Source of the DNA: Thalassotalea hakodatensis
GTDB taxonomy: Bacteria > Pseudomonadota > Gammaproteobacteria > Enterobacterales > Alteromonadaceae
Direction: 5' to 3'
Length of the DNA: 64,000 nucleotides
Assembly (NCBI RefSeq): GCF_030295995.1
Contig: NZ_AP027365.1
Span: 1,612,001-1,676,000, forward strand
Shown: positions 29,281-39,507 of the stretch, piece after piece
How the letters are laid out: each line of letters starts with the position of its first letter
Numbering within the stretch: the first letter of the stretch is position 1
Program-made: the position numbers and the translations under genes
The notes under the pieces: generated by a model
What the model was told of the DNA's origin: nothing
Databases searched by the model: none
Seen by the model: the letters and a program-made list of their open reading frames with translations, nothing else

Positions 29281-29310
29281 AAATGCCGCTAAAGTTTGGC
29301 GGCATTTCTT
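29281..29310. terminator. Terminator between the DUF3192 gene and yhbY
   Basis: AAATGCCGC (29281-29289) pairs with GCGGCATTT (29299-29307). T-rich sequence follows on the plus strand and A-rich on the other side gives T on the minus strand, so it can act on both converging transcripts. Confidence 0.8.
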
Positions 29311-29327
29311 ATGGTTACTTGTTGTAT

Positions 29328-29624
29328 TTAAAGCTTAGGAATGTGAATTTTTTTCTCTTCACTTTGACGATATACGACCAAGGTTTTACCAATTAATTGC
29401 ACTTTCACTGCATTTGTTTCTTTACATATAGCATCAACAATTAACCCTTTCACTTCTCTATCATCGGTTGGAATTTTGACTTTAATCAATTCGTGATGAT
29501 TAAGCGCATAATCGATTTCTGCGATCACGGCTTCTGTTAAGCCATTACTACCTAAAAGTACTACAGGTTTTAACGAATGCGCTTTACCTTTTAAATACTG
29601 AATTTGTTTTTTATTTAAACTCAT
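29328..29624 (-). CDS. yhbY: Ribosome assembly RNA-binding protein YhbY
   Basis: 98-residue single CRM-domain protein that associates with pre-50S particles. The GxxG loop is in LLGSNGLTEAVIAEID, and the N-terminus LNKKQIQYLKGKAHSLKPVV is typical. Divergent from rlmE, as in E. coli. Confidence 0.95.
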   Translation of the reverse strand: MSLNKKQIQYLKGKAHSLKPVVLLGSNGLTEAVIAEIDYALNHHELIKVKIPTDDREVKGLIVDAICKETNAVKVQLIGKTLVVYRQSEEKKIHIPKL

Positions 29625-29745
29625 TAAAAATTTCGTTACATGTTAGCTTGAATTATCACTATTTTAACTCCATCTTGTTTGTAATACTAATAAAACCTGT
29701 TTTGTTTAGTGACATTCGCTAGCCAAAACCTAATCTATACTGGTT

Positions 29746-30375
29746 ATGAGTAAAAAAAAATTATCAAACAGTAGTCAACGTTGGATGCAAGAGCATTTTG
29801 ATGACGAATACGTTAAAAAGGCGCAGAAGCTTGGTTTGCGTTCACGCGCGGTATTTAAAATTGAAGAAATTAACGAGAAAGACAAGTTAATTAAATCAGG
29901 CATGAAAGTGGTAGACTTAGGTGCCGCGCCAGGTGGTTGGTCTGAATACGCAGTAAAAGCGGTGGGAGATACAGGCCAAGTTGTTGCTTGTGATATTTTA
30001 TCGATGGATCCAATCGCCGGTGTTGATTTTTTACAAGGTGACTTTCGTGAAGACGCGGTACTTGATGCACTATTAACGCGAATTGATGGCAAAAATATTG
30101 ATGTAGTACTGTCAGATATGGCAGCAAATTTTACTGGGAATGATGCCGCTGACTCAGCAAGAAGTATGTATTTAGTAGAATTAGCGTTAGATATGTGTAA
30201 TCAAGTACTCAAGAAAAACGGTGCTTTTGTGGTTAAAGTGTTTCAAGGCGCTGGCTTTGATCAATTCATGCAAGAAGTAAAACAAATTTTTAAAGTGGTC
30301 AAGGTGAGGAAGCCACAATCTTCACGCGCAAGATCAAGAGAAGTATATCTTGTGGCGACAGGCTTTAAATTGTAG
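29746..30375 (+). CDS. rlmE: 23S rRNA (uridine-2552-2'-O)-methyltransferase
   Basis: Methylates the ribose of U2552 in 23S rRNA late in 50S assembly. 209 residues, as in E. coli. Motifs: [10 protein letters not shown] with the catalytic Lys, SAM motif [25 protein letters not shown] and [11 protein letters not shown]. It starts the conserved rlmE-ftsH pair. Confidence 0.96.
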   Translation: MSKKKLSNSSQRWMQEHFDDEYVKKAQKLGLRSRAVFKIEEINEKDKLIKSGMKVVDLGAAPGGWSEYAVKAVGDTGQVVACDILSMDPIAGVDFLQGDFREDAVLDALLTRIDGKNIDVVLSDMAANFTGNDAADSARSMYLVELALDMCNQVLKKNGAFVVKVFQGAGFDQFMQEVKQIFKVVKVRKPQSSRARSREVYLVATGFKL

Positions 30376-30448
30376 TAAATTATACAGAATTATTTAAGCA
30401 CTACGTAAACGGATATAGTAGTGTTAATGAACTAAAGAGGTCATTAAG

Positions 30449-32380
30449 TTGAGCGATATGGCAAAAAATCTGATTTTATGGTTAGTAATAGCCGTGGTAT
30501 TAATGTCGGTTTTCCAGAGTTTTACTCCGGGAAGCAGTAACGAACAGACAATGAATTACACGCGTTTCATCCAAGATGTTCGTCAAGGGCAAGTGCGTGA
30601 AGTTGTTGTTGATCGTAATGGTGTTATTAAAGGCACTAAGCGCAGTGGTGAACAGTTTACAGCTGTAATACCTGGTGGTTACGATCGTGACTTAATTAAT
30701 GACCTTGTTAAGCAAGGCGTTACTGCATCTGGTGAGAAGCCAGAAGAAACAAGTTTCTTAACCTCAGTATTTATTTCTTGGTTCCCAATGATATTACTGA
30801 TTGGTGTTTGGATTTTCTTCATGCGCCAAATGCAAGGCGGTGGTGGTAAAGGCGCTATGTCTTTTGGTAAATCAAAAGCACGTTTATTAAGTGAAGATCA
30901 AATTAAAACGACCTTTGCTGATGTAGCCGGTTGTGATGAAGCAAAAGAAGAGGTTGCTGAATTAGTTGATTACTTAAAAGATCCATCAAGATTTCAAAAG
31001 CTTGGTGGTCGTATTCCATCAGGTGTATTGATGGTAGGTCAGCCGGGTACTGGTAAAACATTACTTGCTAAAGCGATTGCTGGTGAAGCAAAGGTACCTT
31101 TCTTTACTATTTCAGGTTCAGACTTTGTTGAAATGTTTGTTGGTGTTGGTGCTTCACGTGTTCGTGATATGTTTGAACAAGCGAAAAAATCAGCGCCATG
31201 TATTATCTTCATCGATGAAATTGACGCAGTAGGTCGCCAACGTGGTGCAGGTTTAGGCGGTGGTCATGATGAACGTGAACAAACGTTAAACCAAATGTTA
31301 GTTGAAATGGACGGTTTTGAAGGTAATGAAGGCGTAATTGTTATTGCTGCAACCAACAGACCGGACGTACTTGACCCTGCATTGTTACGTCCAGGTCGAT
31401 TTGACCGTCAAGTAACGGTAGGTTTGCCTGATATTCGTGGTCGTGAACAAATTCTTAAAGTGCATATGCGCAAAGTGCCAATTGGTGATGATGTAAAAGC
31501 TTCTGTCATTGCTCGTGGTACACCTGGTTTTTCAGGTGCTGATTTAGCAAACCTAGTTAACGAAGCAGCTTTATTTGCAGCGCGTTCTTCTCGTCGATTA
31601 GTGTCGATGGAAGAGTTCGAAAAAGCGAAAGATAAAATATTGATGGGTGCAGAGCGCAAATCAATGGTAATGAGCGAAGACGAAAAAGCTATGACGGCTT
31701 ACCATGAAGCCGGACATGCCATTGTTGGTCGCTTGGTCCCAGAACATGATCCTGTTTATAAAGTAAGTATTATTCCTCGGGGTCGTGCATTAGGTGTAAC
31801 CATGTACTTACCAGAACAGGATAGATTTAGTCATAGTAAACAGCACTTAGAAAGTAATATTTCATCGTTATACGGTGGCCGTATTGCAGAAGAAATTATT
31901 TATGGTGCTGATAAAGTATCAACGGGTGCATCAAATGATATTGAACGTGCGACTAACTTAGCACGTAAAATGGTGACTCAATGGGGCTTATCTGAAAAAA
32001 TGGGGCCAATGTTGTTTGCTGAGGAAGAAGGTGAAGTATTCTTAGGAAGAACTTCAGCGAAATCGTTACATATGTCTGATGATACTGCGAAGTCTATCGA
32101 TGGTGAAATCAAACGTATTATCAATGATAATTATCAACGTGCTGAACAGATCTTAAAAGACAACATGGATATATTGCATGCGATGAAAGATGCGCTAATG
32201 CATTATGAAACTATTGATGCAAATCAAATTGATGATTTAATGAATCGTCGTGAAGTTAGACCACCATCAGACTTCCATGGTGATAACTCATCTGGCTCAG
32301 ATAATCCACCTAAAGCCCCAACAGGTGAGAAAAAGACCGAGCCTGATCTTAATAAGCCGAGTGACATACCCGCTAAATAA
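30449..32380 (+). CDS. ftsH: ATP-dependent zinc metalloprotease FtsH
   Basis: Inner-membrane AAA+ protease that degrades membrane and regulatory proteins. 643 residues from TTG 30449, with AAGAGG about 9 bases upstream; ATG 30458 (MAKNLILWL) is the alternative and fits the E. coli start. Two membrane segments at about 5-24 and 105-125, Walker A GQPGTGKT, Walker [10 protein letters not shown], zinc motif HEAGH and the C-terminal peptidase domain are present. It ends at a strong terminator, so folP likely has its own promoter or relies on read-through. Confidence 0.97.
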   Translation: MSDMAKNLILWLVIAVVLMSVFQSFTPGSSNEQTMNYTRFIQDVRQGQVREVVVDRNGVIKGTKRSGEQFTAVIPGGYDRDLINDLVKQGVTASGEKPEETSFLTSVFISWFPMILLIGVWIFFMRQMQGGGGKGAMSFGKSKARLLSEDQIKTTFADVAGCDEAKEEVAELVDYLKDPSRFQKLGGRIPSGVLMVGQPGTGKTLLAKAIAGEAKVPFFTISGSDFVEMFVGVGASRVRDMFEQAKKSAPCIIFIDEIDAVGRQRGAGLGGGHDEREQTLNQMLVEMDGFEGNEGVIVIAATNRPDVLDPALLRPGRFDRQVTVGLPDIRGREQILKVHMRKVPIGDDVKASVIARGTPGFSGADLANLVNEAALFAARSSRRLVSMEEFEKAKDKILMGAERKSMVMSEDEKAMTAYHEAGHAIVGRLVPEHDPVYKVSIIPRGRALGVTMYLPEQDRFSHSKQHLESNISSLYGGRIAEEIIYGADKVSTGASNDIERATNLARKMVTQWGLSEKMGPMLFAEEEGEVFLGRTSAKSLHMSDDTAKSIDGEIKRIINDNYQRAEQILKDNMDILHAMKDALMHYETIDANQIDDLMNRREVRPPSDFHGDNSSGSDNPPKAPTGEKKTEPDLNKPSDIPAK

Positions 32381-32385
32381 ATTTA

Positions 32386-32416
32386 GAAAGCCTCGATATT
32401 CGAGGCTTTCTTTTTT
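32386..32416 (+). terminator. Rho-independent terminator after ftsH
   Basis: GAAAGCCTCGA (32386-32396), loop TAT, TCGAGGCTTTC (32400-32410), then TTTTTT. Perfect 11-bp stem. Confidence 0.93.
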
Positions 32417-32453
32417 ATAATATTCGTGTTTTCTAACGCTACGAGTACATGTT

Positions 32454-33302
32454 GTGAAACTACTTCCCCCTGGCAGCCCTTTATCATTAAATGTTGAAGA
32501 TATCCAAGTAATGGGTATTTTAAATGTTACCCCTGATTCTTTCTCTGATGGTGGCAATTACACTGCCGTTGACAGCGCTATTTTACAAGCTAAACGTATG
32601 ATAGATGAAGGTGCATCAATTATTGATATAGGCGGTGAATCTACACGCCCTGGTGCTGCTGAAGTTTCAGTTGAAGAAGAGTTGCAACGCACGATTCCGG
32701 TAATAGAAGCAATAAAAGCGCGCTTTGATATAGTTGTTTCCATAGACACAAGTAAAGCTAGGGTGATGGCTGAAGCGATATCCGCGGGCGTCGATTTAAT
32801 TAACGATGTAAGAGCTCTGCAAGAAGAAGGCTGTATTGATGTCGTTGCTAAATCAAAAGTGCCCGTGTGTTTAATGCATATGCAAGGTCAACCTCGTACC
32901 ATGCAAACCAAACCGCAATATAATGACGTTGTTAACGATATTATGCAGTTCTTCGTTCAACGCATTTCAACTTGCGAACGGGCAGGTATTGCAAAGGATA
33001 GAATTATTGTCGATCCTGGTTTTGGTTTTGGGAAAACACTTGAACAAAATTATCATTTATTGGCAAACTTAGCGGAATTTAAGCGCCTTAATTTACCGAT
33101 ATTGTCAGGAACTTCACGAAAATCGATGATCGGTAATTTACTAAAACGTGATGTATCACAAAGGCTTGCTGGCAGTTTAACAACAGCAGTGTTAGCTGTA
33201 GAAGCAGGCGCTTCAATAATTAGAGTACATGATGTACAAGAAACTGTAGATTCAATAAAAATATTACAATATATGCACCAACAGCAAGCCTTAGCTTGTT
33301 AA
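32454..33302 (+). CDS. folP: Dihydropteroate synthase
   Basis: Joins 4-aminobenzoate to the pterin diphosphate in folate synthesis; the sulfonamide target. 282 residues from GTG 32454. Motifs: MGILNVTPDSFSDGG, IDIGGESTRPGA, DLINDVRAL and DPGFGFGKT. It lies between ftsH and glmM as in E. coli. Confidence 0.96.
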   Translation: MKLLPPGSPLSLNVEDIQVMGILNVTPDSFSDGGNYTAVDSAILQAKRMIDEGASIIDIGGESTRPGAAEVSVEEELQRTIPVIEAIKARFDIVVSIDTSKARVMAEAISAGVDLINDVRALQEEGCIDVVAKSKVPVCLMHMQGQPRTMQTKPQYNDVVNDIMQFFVQRISTCERAGIAKDRIIVDPGFGFGKTLEQNYHLLANLAEFKRLNLPILSGTSRKSMIGNLLKRDVSQRLAGSLTTAVLAVEAGASIIRVHDVQETVDSIKILQYMHQQQALAC

Positions 33303-33328
33303 TAAAAATTTAAAACAAGGATTTATTC

Positions 33329-34666
33329 ATGTCTGAAAGAAAATATTTTGGTACTGATGGCGTAAGAGGCTTAGTAGGCAAATACCCAATCACCCCAGAC
33401 TTTGTCATGAAATTAGGATATGCAGCCGGTAAGGTGTTAGCAGCACAAGGCACGAAAAAAGTATTAATAGGTAAAGATACAAGGATTTCTGGTTATATGC
33501 TTGAATCAGCACTTGAAGCTGGTTTTTCGGCAGCAGGTGTTGATATTGGTTTGTTAGGTCCAATGCCTACTCCAGGTATTGCTTATTTAACAAAAACATT
33601 TCGTGCGGAAGCTGGTATTGTTATCAGCGCGTCCCATAACCCTTTTTACGACAACGGTATTAAATTTTTCTCACAAGACGGACAAAAGCTACCTGACGAA
33701 GTGGAACTGGCTATTGAAGCCGAACTGGATAAAGAGATTACTTGCGTAGATTCAGCAGCACTCGGTAAAGCAACGCGTATTGCTGATGCATCTGGACGGT
33801 ATATTGAATTTTGTAAAAGTAATTTTCCGAGTCAATATTCATTAAAAGATTTGAAAATTGTGGTTGATTGCGCTCACGGTGCAACCTATCACATTGCTCC
33901 TAATGTTTTCAGAGAATTAGGAGCGAATGTTGTTGAAATAGGCACAAAGCCAAACGGTACGAATATTAATGATGAATGTGGTGCAACTTCAATGGCCGCT
34001 ATTAGCGCTGCTGTTGTTGAACATCAAGCTGATTTAGGTATCGCTTTAGATGGTGATGGAGATCGACTGATGATGGTTGATCATACTGGCTATGTGCTTG
34101 ATGGTGATGAATGCGTCTTTGTGATTGCTTGTAATGATTTGAAATCAGGTAATATACGTGGTGGTGTCGTTGGTACGTTGATGAGTAATATGGGCTTAGA
34201 ATTAGCGTTAGCTGACATGGGCGTACCTTTTGCTCGAAGTAATGTAGGTGATCGCTACGTAATGGAAATGCTTAACGAAAATGGCTGGCAACTTGGCGCT
34301 GAAAATTCAGGTCATATTATCAATTTAAATCATACATCAACAGGCGATGGTATTATTGCCGCGCTTAATGTACTTACAGCTATGTGTGCGTCAACTAAAA
34401 CATTATTTGAGTTACGACAAGGCATGAAAAAATTACCGCAAGTGCTAGTTAATGTAAGGTTCTCTGGCGAAACTGATCCGTTAACTGAAGATAGCGTTGT
34501 AGCATCTGTGCATCAAGTAAATGAGACCTTGAAAGGTCGAGGTCGCGTATTACTGAGAAAGTCTGGTACAGAACCTCTTATTCGAGTGATGGTGGAAGGG
34601 CCGGATCATGATGAAGTGACCTCTCTTGCGAATGAAATTGCTGATGCAGTAAAAAAAGCTTGTTAG
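33329..34666 (+). CDS. glmM: Phosphoglucosamine mutase
   Basis: Converts glucosamine 6-phosphate to glucosamine 1-phosphate for UDP-GlcNAc synthesis. 445 residues, same as E. coli. Motifs: YFGTDGVRG, catalytic Ser in [11 protein letters not shown], metal loop DGDGDR and the phosphate-binding [12 protein letters not shown]. Follows folP by 26 bp. Confidence 0.97.
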   Translation: MSERKYFGTDGVRGLVGKYPITPDFVMKLGYAAGKVLAAQGTKKVLIGKDTRISGYMLESALEAGFSAAGVDIGLLGPMPTPGIAYLTKTFRAEAGIVISASHNPFYDNGIKFFSQDGQKLPDEVELAIEAELDKEITCVDSAALGKATRIADASGRYIEFCKSNFPSQYSLKDLKIVVDCAHGATYHIAPNVFRELGANVVEIGTKPNGTNINDECGATSMAAISAAVVEHQADLGIALDGDGDRLMMVDHTGYVLDGDECVFVIACNDLKSGNIRGGVVGTLMSNMGLELALADMGVPFARSNVGDRYVMEMLNENGWQLGAENSGHIINLNHTSTGDGIIAALNVLTAMCASTKTLFELRQGMKKLPQVLVNVRFSGETDPLTEDSVVASVHQVNETLKGRGRVLLRKSGTEPLIRVMVEGPDHDEVTSLANEIADAVKKAC

Positions 34667-34766
34667 ACGGTTGAAATATGAGCAAATGAGCAAGATATTA
34701 AGTGAAAGACTTGTATCTTGCCCAGAGGTTAGTTAATATCTCGCCGCTTTGATTTAGGAAAGACTT

Positions 34767-35528
34767 ATGAACAGATCAGTGATAGTTGCCGCGAATTGGA
34801 AAATGAACGGTAATTTAGCATTAATCAAAGAAATGACCTCTGCACTAGCGAATGTGTCACTTTCTTCTAATACCCGTGTGGTAGTTTGTCCTAGTTTTCC
34901 ATATCTATCAGCGTTTGCACAAGCGCGAGTAGATAAAGCTCTTGATAAAAAAATAATGCTAGGTAGTCAGAACGCAAGTGAACATCAACAAGGTGCATTC
35001 ACAGGTGAAGTGTCTAATAGTATGTTACAAGAGTTTGGCGTTAATTACGTGATCTTAGGTCACTCAGAACGCAGAAGTATTAATAAAGAAACAAGTACAT
35101 TAGTTGCCCATAAAGTCCGTTCTGTGCTTGACGCTGGTATGACTCCAATATTGTGTATTGGCGAAAGTGAACAAGAACGAGAAACAGGACAAACGAATGT
35201 AGTGCTAGCCGCACAAATACAGCCTGTTATTGATGAAATAGGTATAGAGAAATTTGCCGATGTTGTTATTGCTTACGAGCCTGTTTGGGCGATAGGTACA
35301 GGAAAAACAGCATCACCAGAACTGGCGCAAGAAACGCACCAGTATATTCGTCAGTTTATTGCGGATATAAATCAGCTAATCGCTGAAAAACTTTCAATTT
35401 TATATGGTGGTAGTGTTAACGCTGCCAATTGCCAGCAATTATTTGCACAGTCTGACATAGACGGTGGTTTAATTGGTGGTGCTAGCTTAAAAGTTGATGA
35501 ATTTACTAAAATTTGTTCAACGGTATAA
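34767..35528 (+). CDS. tpiA: Triosephosphate isomerase
   Basis: Glycolytic interconversion of glyceraldehyde 3-phosphate and dihydroxyacetone phosphate. 253 residues. Catalytic Lys in ANWKMNG, His in LGHSERR, Glu in AYEPVWAIGTG, and the phosphate loop LYGGSVN. In this lineage tpiA sits between glmM and secG, unlike E. coli. The stop is 11 bp before secG. Confidence 0.98.
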   Translation: MNRSVIVAANWKMNGNLALIKEMTSALANVSLSSNTRVVVCPSFPYLSAFAQARVDKALDKKIMLGSQNASEHQQGAFTGEVSNSMLQEFGVNYVILGHSERRSINKETSTLVAHKVRSVLDAGMTPILCIGESEQERETGQTNVVLAAQIQPVIDEIGIEKFADVVIAYEPVWAIGTGKTASPELAQETHQYIRQFIADINQLIAEKLSILYGGSVNAANCQQLFAQSDIDGGLIGGASLKVDEFTKICSTV

Positions 35529-35539
35529 AGGATATAGTA

Positions 35540-35923
35540 ATGTTGTATCAAGTATTAATTGTTGTCTATTTAATTGTTGCTATCTGCCTCATTGGCCTTG
35601 TGTTACTTCAGCAAGGTAAAGGTGCAGATATGGGGGCATCGTTTGGTGCAGGCTCATCGGGTACCATTTTTGGTTCAAGTGGCTCTGGTAACTTTCTTAC
35701 GCGTGCAACAACATGGTTAGCAATTGCTTTTTTCGCCATTAGTTTAGTGTTAGGTAACTTAACGGCTAATCGTGTTAAATCTGGTGACGAATGGAATGAC
35801 TTAGCAGCGCCAACAGAGCAAACTGCTATTGAATCAAGCGTTGAACCAGCAGCTGATGCTAATGATGAAGTACCTACTGCGACTGAAGCTAAGAAAAACA
35901 ACGATAGCGAAATACCAGATTAA
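35540..35923 (+). CDS. secG: Preprotein translocase subunit SecG
   Basis: 127-residue partner of SecYE with two membrane segments (LYQVLIVVYLIVAICLIGLV and LTRATTWLAIAFFAISLVL), joined by the Gly-rich GADMGASFGAGSSGTIFG loop. ATG 35540 follows AAAGGA; an in-frame codon 27 bases earlier lies within tpiA. The acidic tail of about 45 residues is longer than in some relatives. tRNA-Leu follows after 9 bp. Confidence 0.93.
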   Translation: MLYQVLIVVYLIVAICLIGLVLLQQGKGADMGASFGAGSSGTIFGSSGSGNFLTRATTWLAIAFFAISLVLGNLTANRVKSGDEWNDLAAPTEQTAIESSVEPAADANDEVPTATEAKKNNDSEIPD

Positions 35924-35932
35924 ACAGAATTT

Positions 35933-36017
35933 GCGGAAGTGGTGGAATTGGTAGACACGCCATCTTGAGGGGGTGGTGGCTTCGGCCGTGCGGGTTCAAG
36001 TCCCGCTTTCCGCACCA
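35933..36017 (+). tRNA. tRNA-Leu (GAG anticodon)
   Basis: 85-base gene including encoded CCA. Acceptor stem GCGGAAG with TTTCCGC (one G-U pair), anticodon stem CCATC/GGTGG with loop TTGAGGG giving anticodon GAG, a variable arm GGCTTCGGCC-like, and T arm GCGGG TTCAAGT CCCGC. It follows secG directly, as leuU does in E. coli. The accessory region begins after it. Confidence 0.95.
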
Positions 36018-36027
36018 TATTATGAAT

Positions 36028-36056
36028 AAAGGGCTGTAGCGATGCAGCCCTTTTTT
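36028..36056 (+). terminator. Terminator after tRNA-Leu
   Basis: AAAGGGCTG (36028-36036), loop TAGCGATG, CAGCCCTTT (36045-36053) followed by TTT and T-rich sequence. It ends the secG-tRNA transcript. Confidence 0.9.
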
Positions 36057-36453
36057 ATTTGTCTAAATACAATATAAGCGCAACCTTTCCACAACCTAAT
36101 ACAGTAGTTAATAATCACAGGATTTAGGTAACAAGAAAAGTATTTGTTCGTTATGGGGTATTAATAAAGATATGTCTAGGTTAACAGAGTAAACATTTCT
36201 AACCCTTGAAGTATGAAAAAATAAGCCCATATTGAAATTAACGATTAAGTTTTTTTAATATTGACCGATAAAGAGATTAAGAAGCTTGCTATTGCAGAAT
36301 AAACGAGTATAGTTTCTAGCGCAATTAAGCATAATTATCACTTTATGCTATACTTTTTAAGCTATATTTAAGGCGGCCAAGTTGCCTGCCAAGGTTAAAA
36401 TAATGTTATACAGTGAAGGTCGCGGCGCCTAATAAGCCGAGCACTTTTTTGAT
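36057..36453. other. Intergenic stretch after tRNA-Leu with a possible integrase remnant
   Basis: No full gene. At 36261-36299 a TTG-started run of 13 codons reads LTDKEIKKLAIAE before a stop; this resembles the extreme N-terminus of many tRNA-linked tyrosine integrases but is far too short to prove it. At 36372-36390 a small GGCGG/CTGCC stem is seen. No repeat of the tRNA 3' end was found elsewhere in the window. Confidence 0.3.
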
Positions 36454-37227
36454 ATGGACATTGATAAAGTTAAAGAAAACTACTGGAAAGTTACTGATGA
36501 ATACCGATCCGCATGGCGGTTTTTCAAAGCAGTTTTCTTCGTTACCATAGTCTTTTATGTCTATGCAAAATTAGATTCTATGTTTGCTATTTATGGTCAA
36601 ATTAGACTAGTAGCAGGCTTTTTTGCACATCTAATAGAACAACTTCCCTCTAAATATGTTTCAGCAGGAGCAATAATGCTTTCTGCCCTTGTGGCAATCT
36701 GCATGGGGGTTTATACAACAAACATGAACAGAAAGATTGCTCGAAAAAGGGCAACAGCAGACATCCTTACTACGATAGAAACAGATAAAGATATAATTGC
36801 CGCAGAAAATACTTTCAAAACATTAAAAACACAAAAGTTCGCACCTTTAATGGCTGCTGCTTATAAAGGTGTTGCAATAGATCCCATAAATGATCGCAAA
36901 CGCGTTAGGCTTGAGCTTCAAATAATTACTTTTTTGAATATGTATGAAAATTTATTTTTGGGCGTCATGATGGATGTTTACGATGAACTTTTGTTGTTCA
37001 AATATAAAAGAGGCGCTGTTTTAACACACTGGAAAGAAGTAGAGCCGCTAATTAAAGAGTGGCGAGAAATAGATGAAAACCCGGCACTCTATGAAGTTTT
37101 TGAACGTTTTGCAAATGATTGGCATCAAAATAAATTTGTATGTAGGGGAAGGCCATTCCCATTTTACTATCAACATAATTTAGACAATGTTATCGTTCAG
37201 CATGACAGCATTTTAATGAAACATTAA
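36454..37227 (+). CDS. Membrane protein with DUF4760-like domain
   Basis: 257 residues. Two membrane segments at about 23-40 (FFKAVFFVTIVFYVYAKL) and 67-88 (YVSAGAIMLSALVAICMGVY), then a cytosolic helical domain of about 170 residues starting RKIARKRATADILTTIE, reminiscent of DUF4760. DUF4760 proteins are found in accessory and possible defence contexts but have no established job. No strong ribosome site precedes ATG 36454. First gene of the accessory region. Confidence 0.55.
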   Translation: MDIDKVKENYWKVTDEYRSAWRFFKAVFFVTIVFYVYAKLDSMFAIYGQIRLVAGFFAHLIEQLPSKYVSAGAIMLSALVAICMGVYTTNMNRKIARKRATADILTTIETDKDIIAAENTFKTLKTQKFAPLMAAAYKGVAIDPINDRKRVRLELQIITFLNMYENLFLGVMMDVYDELLLFKYKRGAVLTHWKEVEPLIKEWREIDENPALYEVFERFANDWHQNKFVCRGRPFPFYYQHNLDNVIVQHDSILMKH

Positions 37228-37310
37228 ACTAACCTTCTTAAAAGATATACCTTTCCTTTCGCTTAATAATCATTAACCTAGAAGAATTCCCTTTTATTTT
37301 GAAAAAACAA

Positions 37311-37826
37311 ATGTCTTCTATTCCTCAGTCTAAACAAGCGTTGTTAAGTGCGATAAGCACGGTGTTTAACAAGTTAATGGTAGATTATCGCTCTATTCCT
37401 GATGAAGTTACTCGAGTGAAATCTATAGATGGAAATACTAAAGGCAGTAAAGTGAGTGTTTGTGATACGGTCGCGTACTTAATTGGTTGGGGAAACTTAG
37501 TGCTTAAATGGTATCGATTGACGGCTGAAGATCAGCCGGTAGATTTTCCTGAAACTGGTTATAAGTGGAATCAATTAGGGCAATTAGCAGAACATTTTCA
37601 TCATCAATACAGTGATTGGACATATTCACAATTACTTACAGAGTTGGAACAAACAACTAATGCTTTATTGTTGTTAATTGACTCGCTAACCGATGAACAA
37701 CTCTATCATACGCCTTGGTATGAAAAATGGACGTTAGGTAGGATGATTCAATTTAATACCTCATCACCAATGAAGCGAATTAGAACACAAATAAGGCGGT
37801 TTAAGAAAATTAATGGTGCTAATTAA
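37311..37826 (+). CDS. ClbS/DfsB family four-helix-bundle protein, copy 1
   Basis: 171 residues from ATG 37311, identical in start to copy 2; a TTG 12 bases earlier is in frame but unneeded. The family (DUF1706) includes ClbS, a self-resistance protein that opens the cyclopropane of colibactin, and DfsB; most members are uncharacterised. Landmarks: VCDTVAYLIGWGNLVLKWY and YEKWTLGRMIQFNTSSPMKR. It differs from copy 2 by four bases and one residue (Pro versus Leu in RSIPDEV). Followed after 46 bp by a MITE-like element. Confidence 0.85.
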   Translation: MSSIPQSKQALLSAISTVFNKLMVDYRSIPDEVTRVKSIDGNTKGSKVSVCDTVAYLIGWGNLVLKWYRLTAEDQPVDFPETGYKWNQLGQLAEHFHHQYSDWTYSQLLTELEQTTNALLLLIDSLTDEQLYHTPWYEKWTLGRMIQFNTSSPMKRIRTQIRRFKKINGAN

Positions 37827-38010
37827 CCTAGTGAATTAATTGTAAAATCAAAAAATATTTTTCGTTATTAGTTAGAGCGTGTTGATCTTTGCTGTTTAAG
37901 TTTTGTTCAAATTAAACGCCTTCTGATCGCGGCACTTGGATTATTGCATAGTCATTCTATGGTTAATTCAAGTAACAAAGAGCAGGAGGCGTTTAGTTGA
38001 ACCCTTCGGG

Positions 38011-39287
38011 CTGACGAATCCCCAAAAAATGACAGGCACAACATTTTATGATCTTATTAGTTCATCAAAACAAAAATAAGAGTAAAATGCTATGCCTGAA
38101 TCCTTACTTTGCCATAACTTCTTTGATAAGTCCTTATCGAATTTCAATCAAGCGAGAATGAAGACACTTAAAGCATGCTCTGAAGCACTTATAGCGTCTG
38201 ATAGATTAACCTTAACAAGTTTGGGGCGTTACTTAGCTGGGCGTGCGAACATTAAGCATAAAATAAAAAGGGTTGATCGTTTTCTTAATAACGAGCATTT
38301 GTTTAACCAACAAGTTGAAATATACGCTTCGTTGGCCAAACCAATCATTAGCAACTTGCCTTATTTAGCCATTGCAGTGGACTGGAGTGGTTGTTGCCGT
38401 TCAGATTACCACCTGCTTAGAGCGAGTTTACTCGTTGATGGCCGTTCTTTAGTGCTTTACAACATGGTTGTTGAATTAAAAGATTTTGATACGCCAGAAA
38501 CCAATGCCAGATTTTTAGACAACCTCCTTCAAGTTATTGGTGAACACCGGTCCGTTTATATTTTGTCAGATGGTGGTTTTCTTACTCCTTGGTATACTAA
38601 AGTCCGTTCATTAGGATGGCACTTTATTGGCCGTCTCAGAGGCACGATGACATGTAAGTTAGAAGGTAAAAATACTTGGGAAAAACTCCCTGCCTTTCAT
38701 CAGGGAGCGAGCTGTCAACCAACTCGACTTGGCAAAGCGAGGGTTACTCAACACAGTCCAACAGCATGTGATGCATTTCTCCATTTGTACAAAGGAAAAT
38801 ACAAAGGACGAAAAGGGAATAGCCGTTTTACTAAAGATACTCGCATGTATCGACGGCATGCTCATGAGCCATGGTTACTCGCAACATCAGATAATACACT
38901 CACTAGTGATCAAGTAATTAAGTTGTACAGTAAAAGGATGCAAATTGAGCAAAACTTTCGCGATGACAAAAGCCAACAATATGGCTTTTCGTGGCGGTTT
39001 AGTAAAACACAAGGCGTAAGGCGAATGAGTGCCTTGTGCTTAATTGCATGTTTAGCCAGTCTATTACTTTGGTTTGTTGGCTTTGAAGCGGAGCAGCGCA
39101 ATTGGCAAATAATGTTTCAGGCTAATACGATAAAACACCGCAGAGTTCTATCGTTTCTTACATTGGCGAAGCAAGTAATTCGGCATAGACTCCACAAAAT
39201 TAAAAATCACTATCTACAGAAAAGTCGAGAAAACTTTTTAGCTTATTATCAAATATGTTCAGTTATATAAAAATGGGGATCCGTCAG
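38011..39287 (+). mobile_element. IS10-like element (IS4 family), 1277 bp, copy 2
   Basis: Left end CTGACGAATCCCCA, right end (reverse strand) CTGACGGATCCCCA. A perfect 9-bp target duplication CCCTTCGGG flanks it (38002-38010 and 39288-39296). It is inserted in MITE-like element 1 and has an intact transposase gene. Confidence 0.95.
38092..39270 (+). CDS. IS10-like transposase (IS4 family), second type
   Basis: 392-residue DDE transposase of the IS10 group. N-terminal LTSLGRYLAGRANIKHKIKR and VDRFLNNEHL, first Asp in AVDWSGC, second in ILSDGGFLTPW, Glu in RMQIEQNFRD. The frame is complete. It is only distantly similar to the transposase at 15995, so the window holds two independent IS10-group elements. 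Confidence 0.95.
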   Translation: MPESLLCHNFFDKSLSNFNQARMKTLKACSEALIASDRLTLTSLGRYLAGRANIKHKIKRVDRFLNNEHLFNQQVEIYASLAKPIISNLPYLAIAVDWSGCCRSDYHLLRASLLVDGRSLVLYNMVVELKDFDTPETNARFLDNLLQVIGEHRSVYILSDGGFLTPWYTKVRSLGWHFIGRLRGTMTCKLEGKNTWEKLPAFHQGASCQPTRLGKARVTQHSPTACDAFLHLYKGKYKGRKGNSRFTKDTRMYRRHAHEPWLLATSDNTLTSDQVIKLYSKRMQIEQNFRDDKSQQYGFSWRFSKTQGVRRMSALCLIACLASLLLWFVGFEAEQRNWQIMFQANTIKHRRVLSFLTLAKQVIRHRLHKIKNHYLQKSRENFLAYYQICSVI

Positions 39288-39507
39288 CCCTTCGGGCTGT
39301 ATCTGTTTGGCATTTCTACTGTGTTAACGCTTGACTGGAGTAGAATAACTACACGGCGCAAGTGTTGCCTTGTATAAATACCAAACAAATTGCGGTAAAA
39401 GTAAACATGAAAGATCAACACGCTCTAATCTTATTGAAAGATATACTTCTCCTTTCGCTAGATAATCGTTAATCTAGCAACAATACCTTTTTATTTTATA
39501 AATACAA

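Larger units (their letters stand above)
37873..39427. mobile_element. MITE-like element 1, interrupted by an IS10-like element
   Basis: Terminal inverted repeats of 18 bp: TAGAGCGTGTTGATCTTT at 37873-37890 and its exact complement ending at 39427. Without the IS and its duplication it is about 270 bp and carries no gene. Internally AAACGCCTTCTG and CAGGAGGCGTTT form a further inverted repeat. It is present again, shortened, at 40070-40247. A non-autonomous transposon is the simplest reading. Confidence 0.75.

Noticed and set aside
36372-36440. Integron attC-like sequence (GGCGG...GTTATAC) before 36454
   Set aside because: The GTTATAC does not fit the GTTRRRY core and the paired inner boxes are missing; no integrase or cassette array is present.
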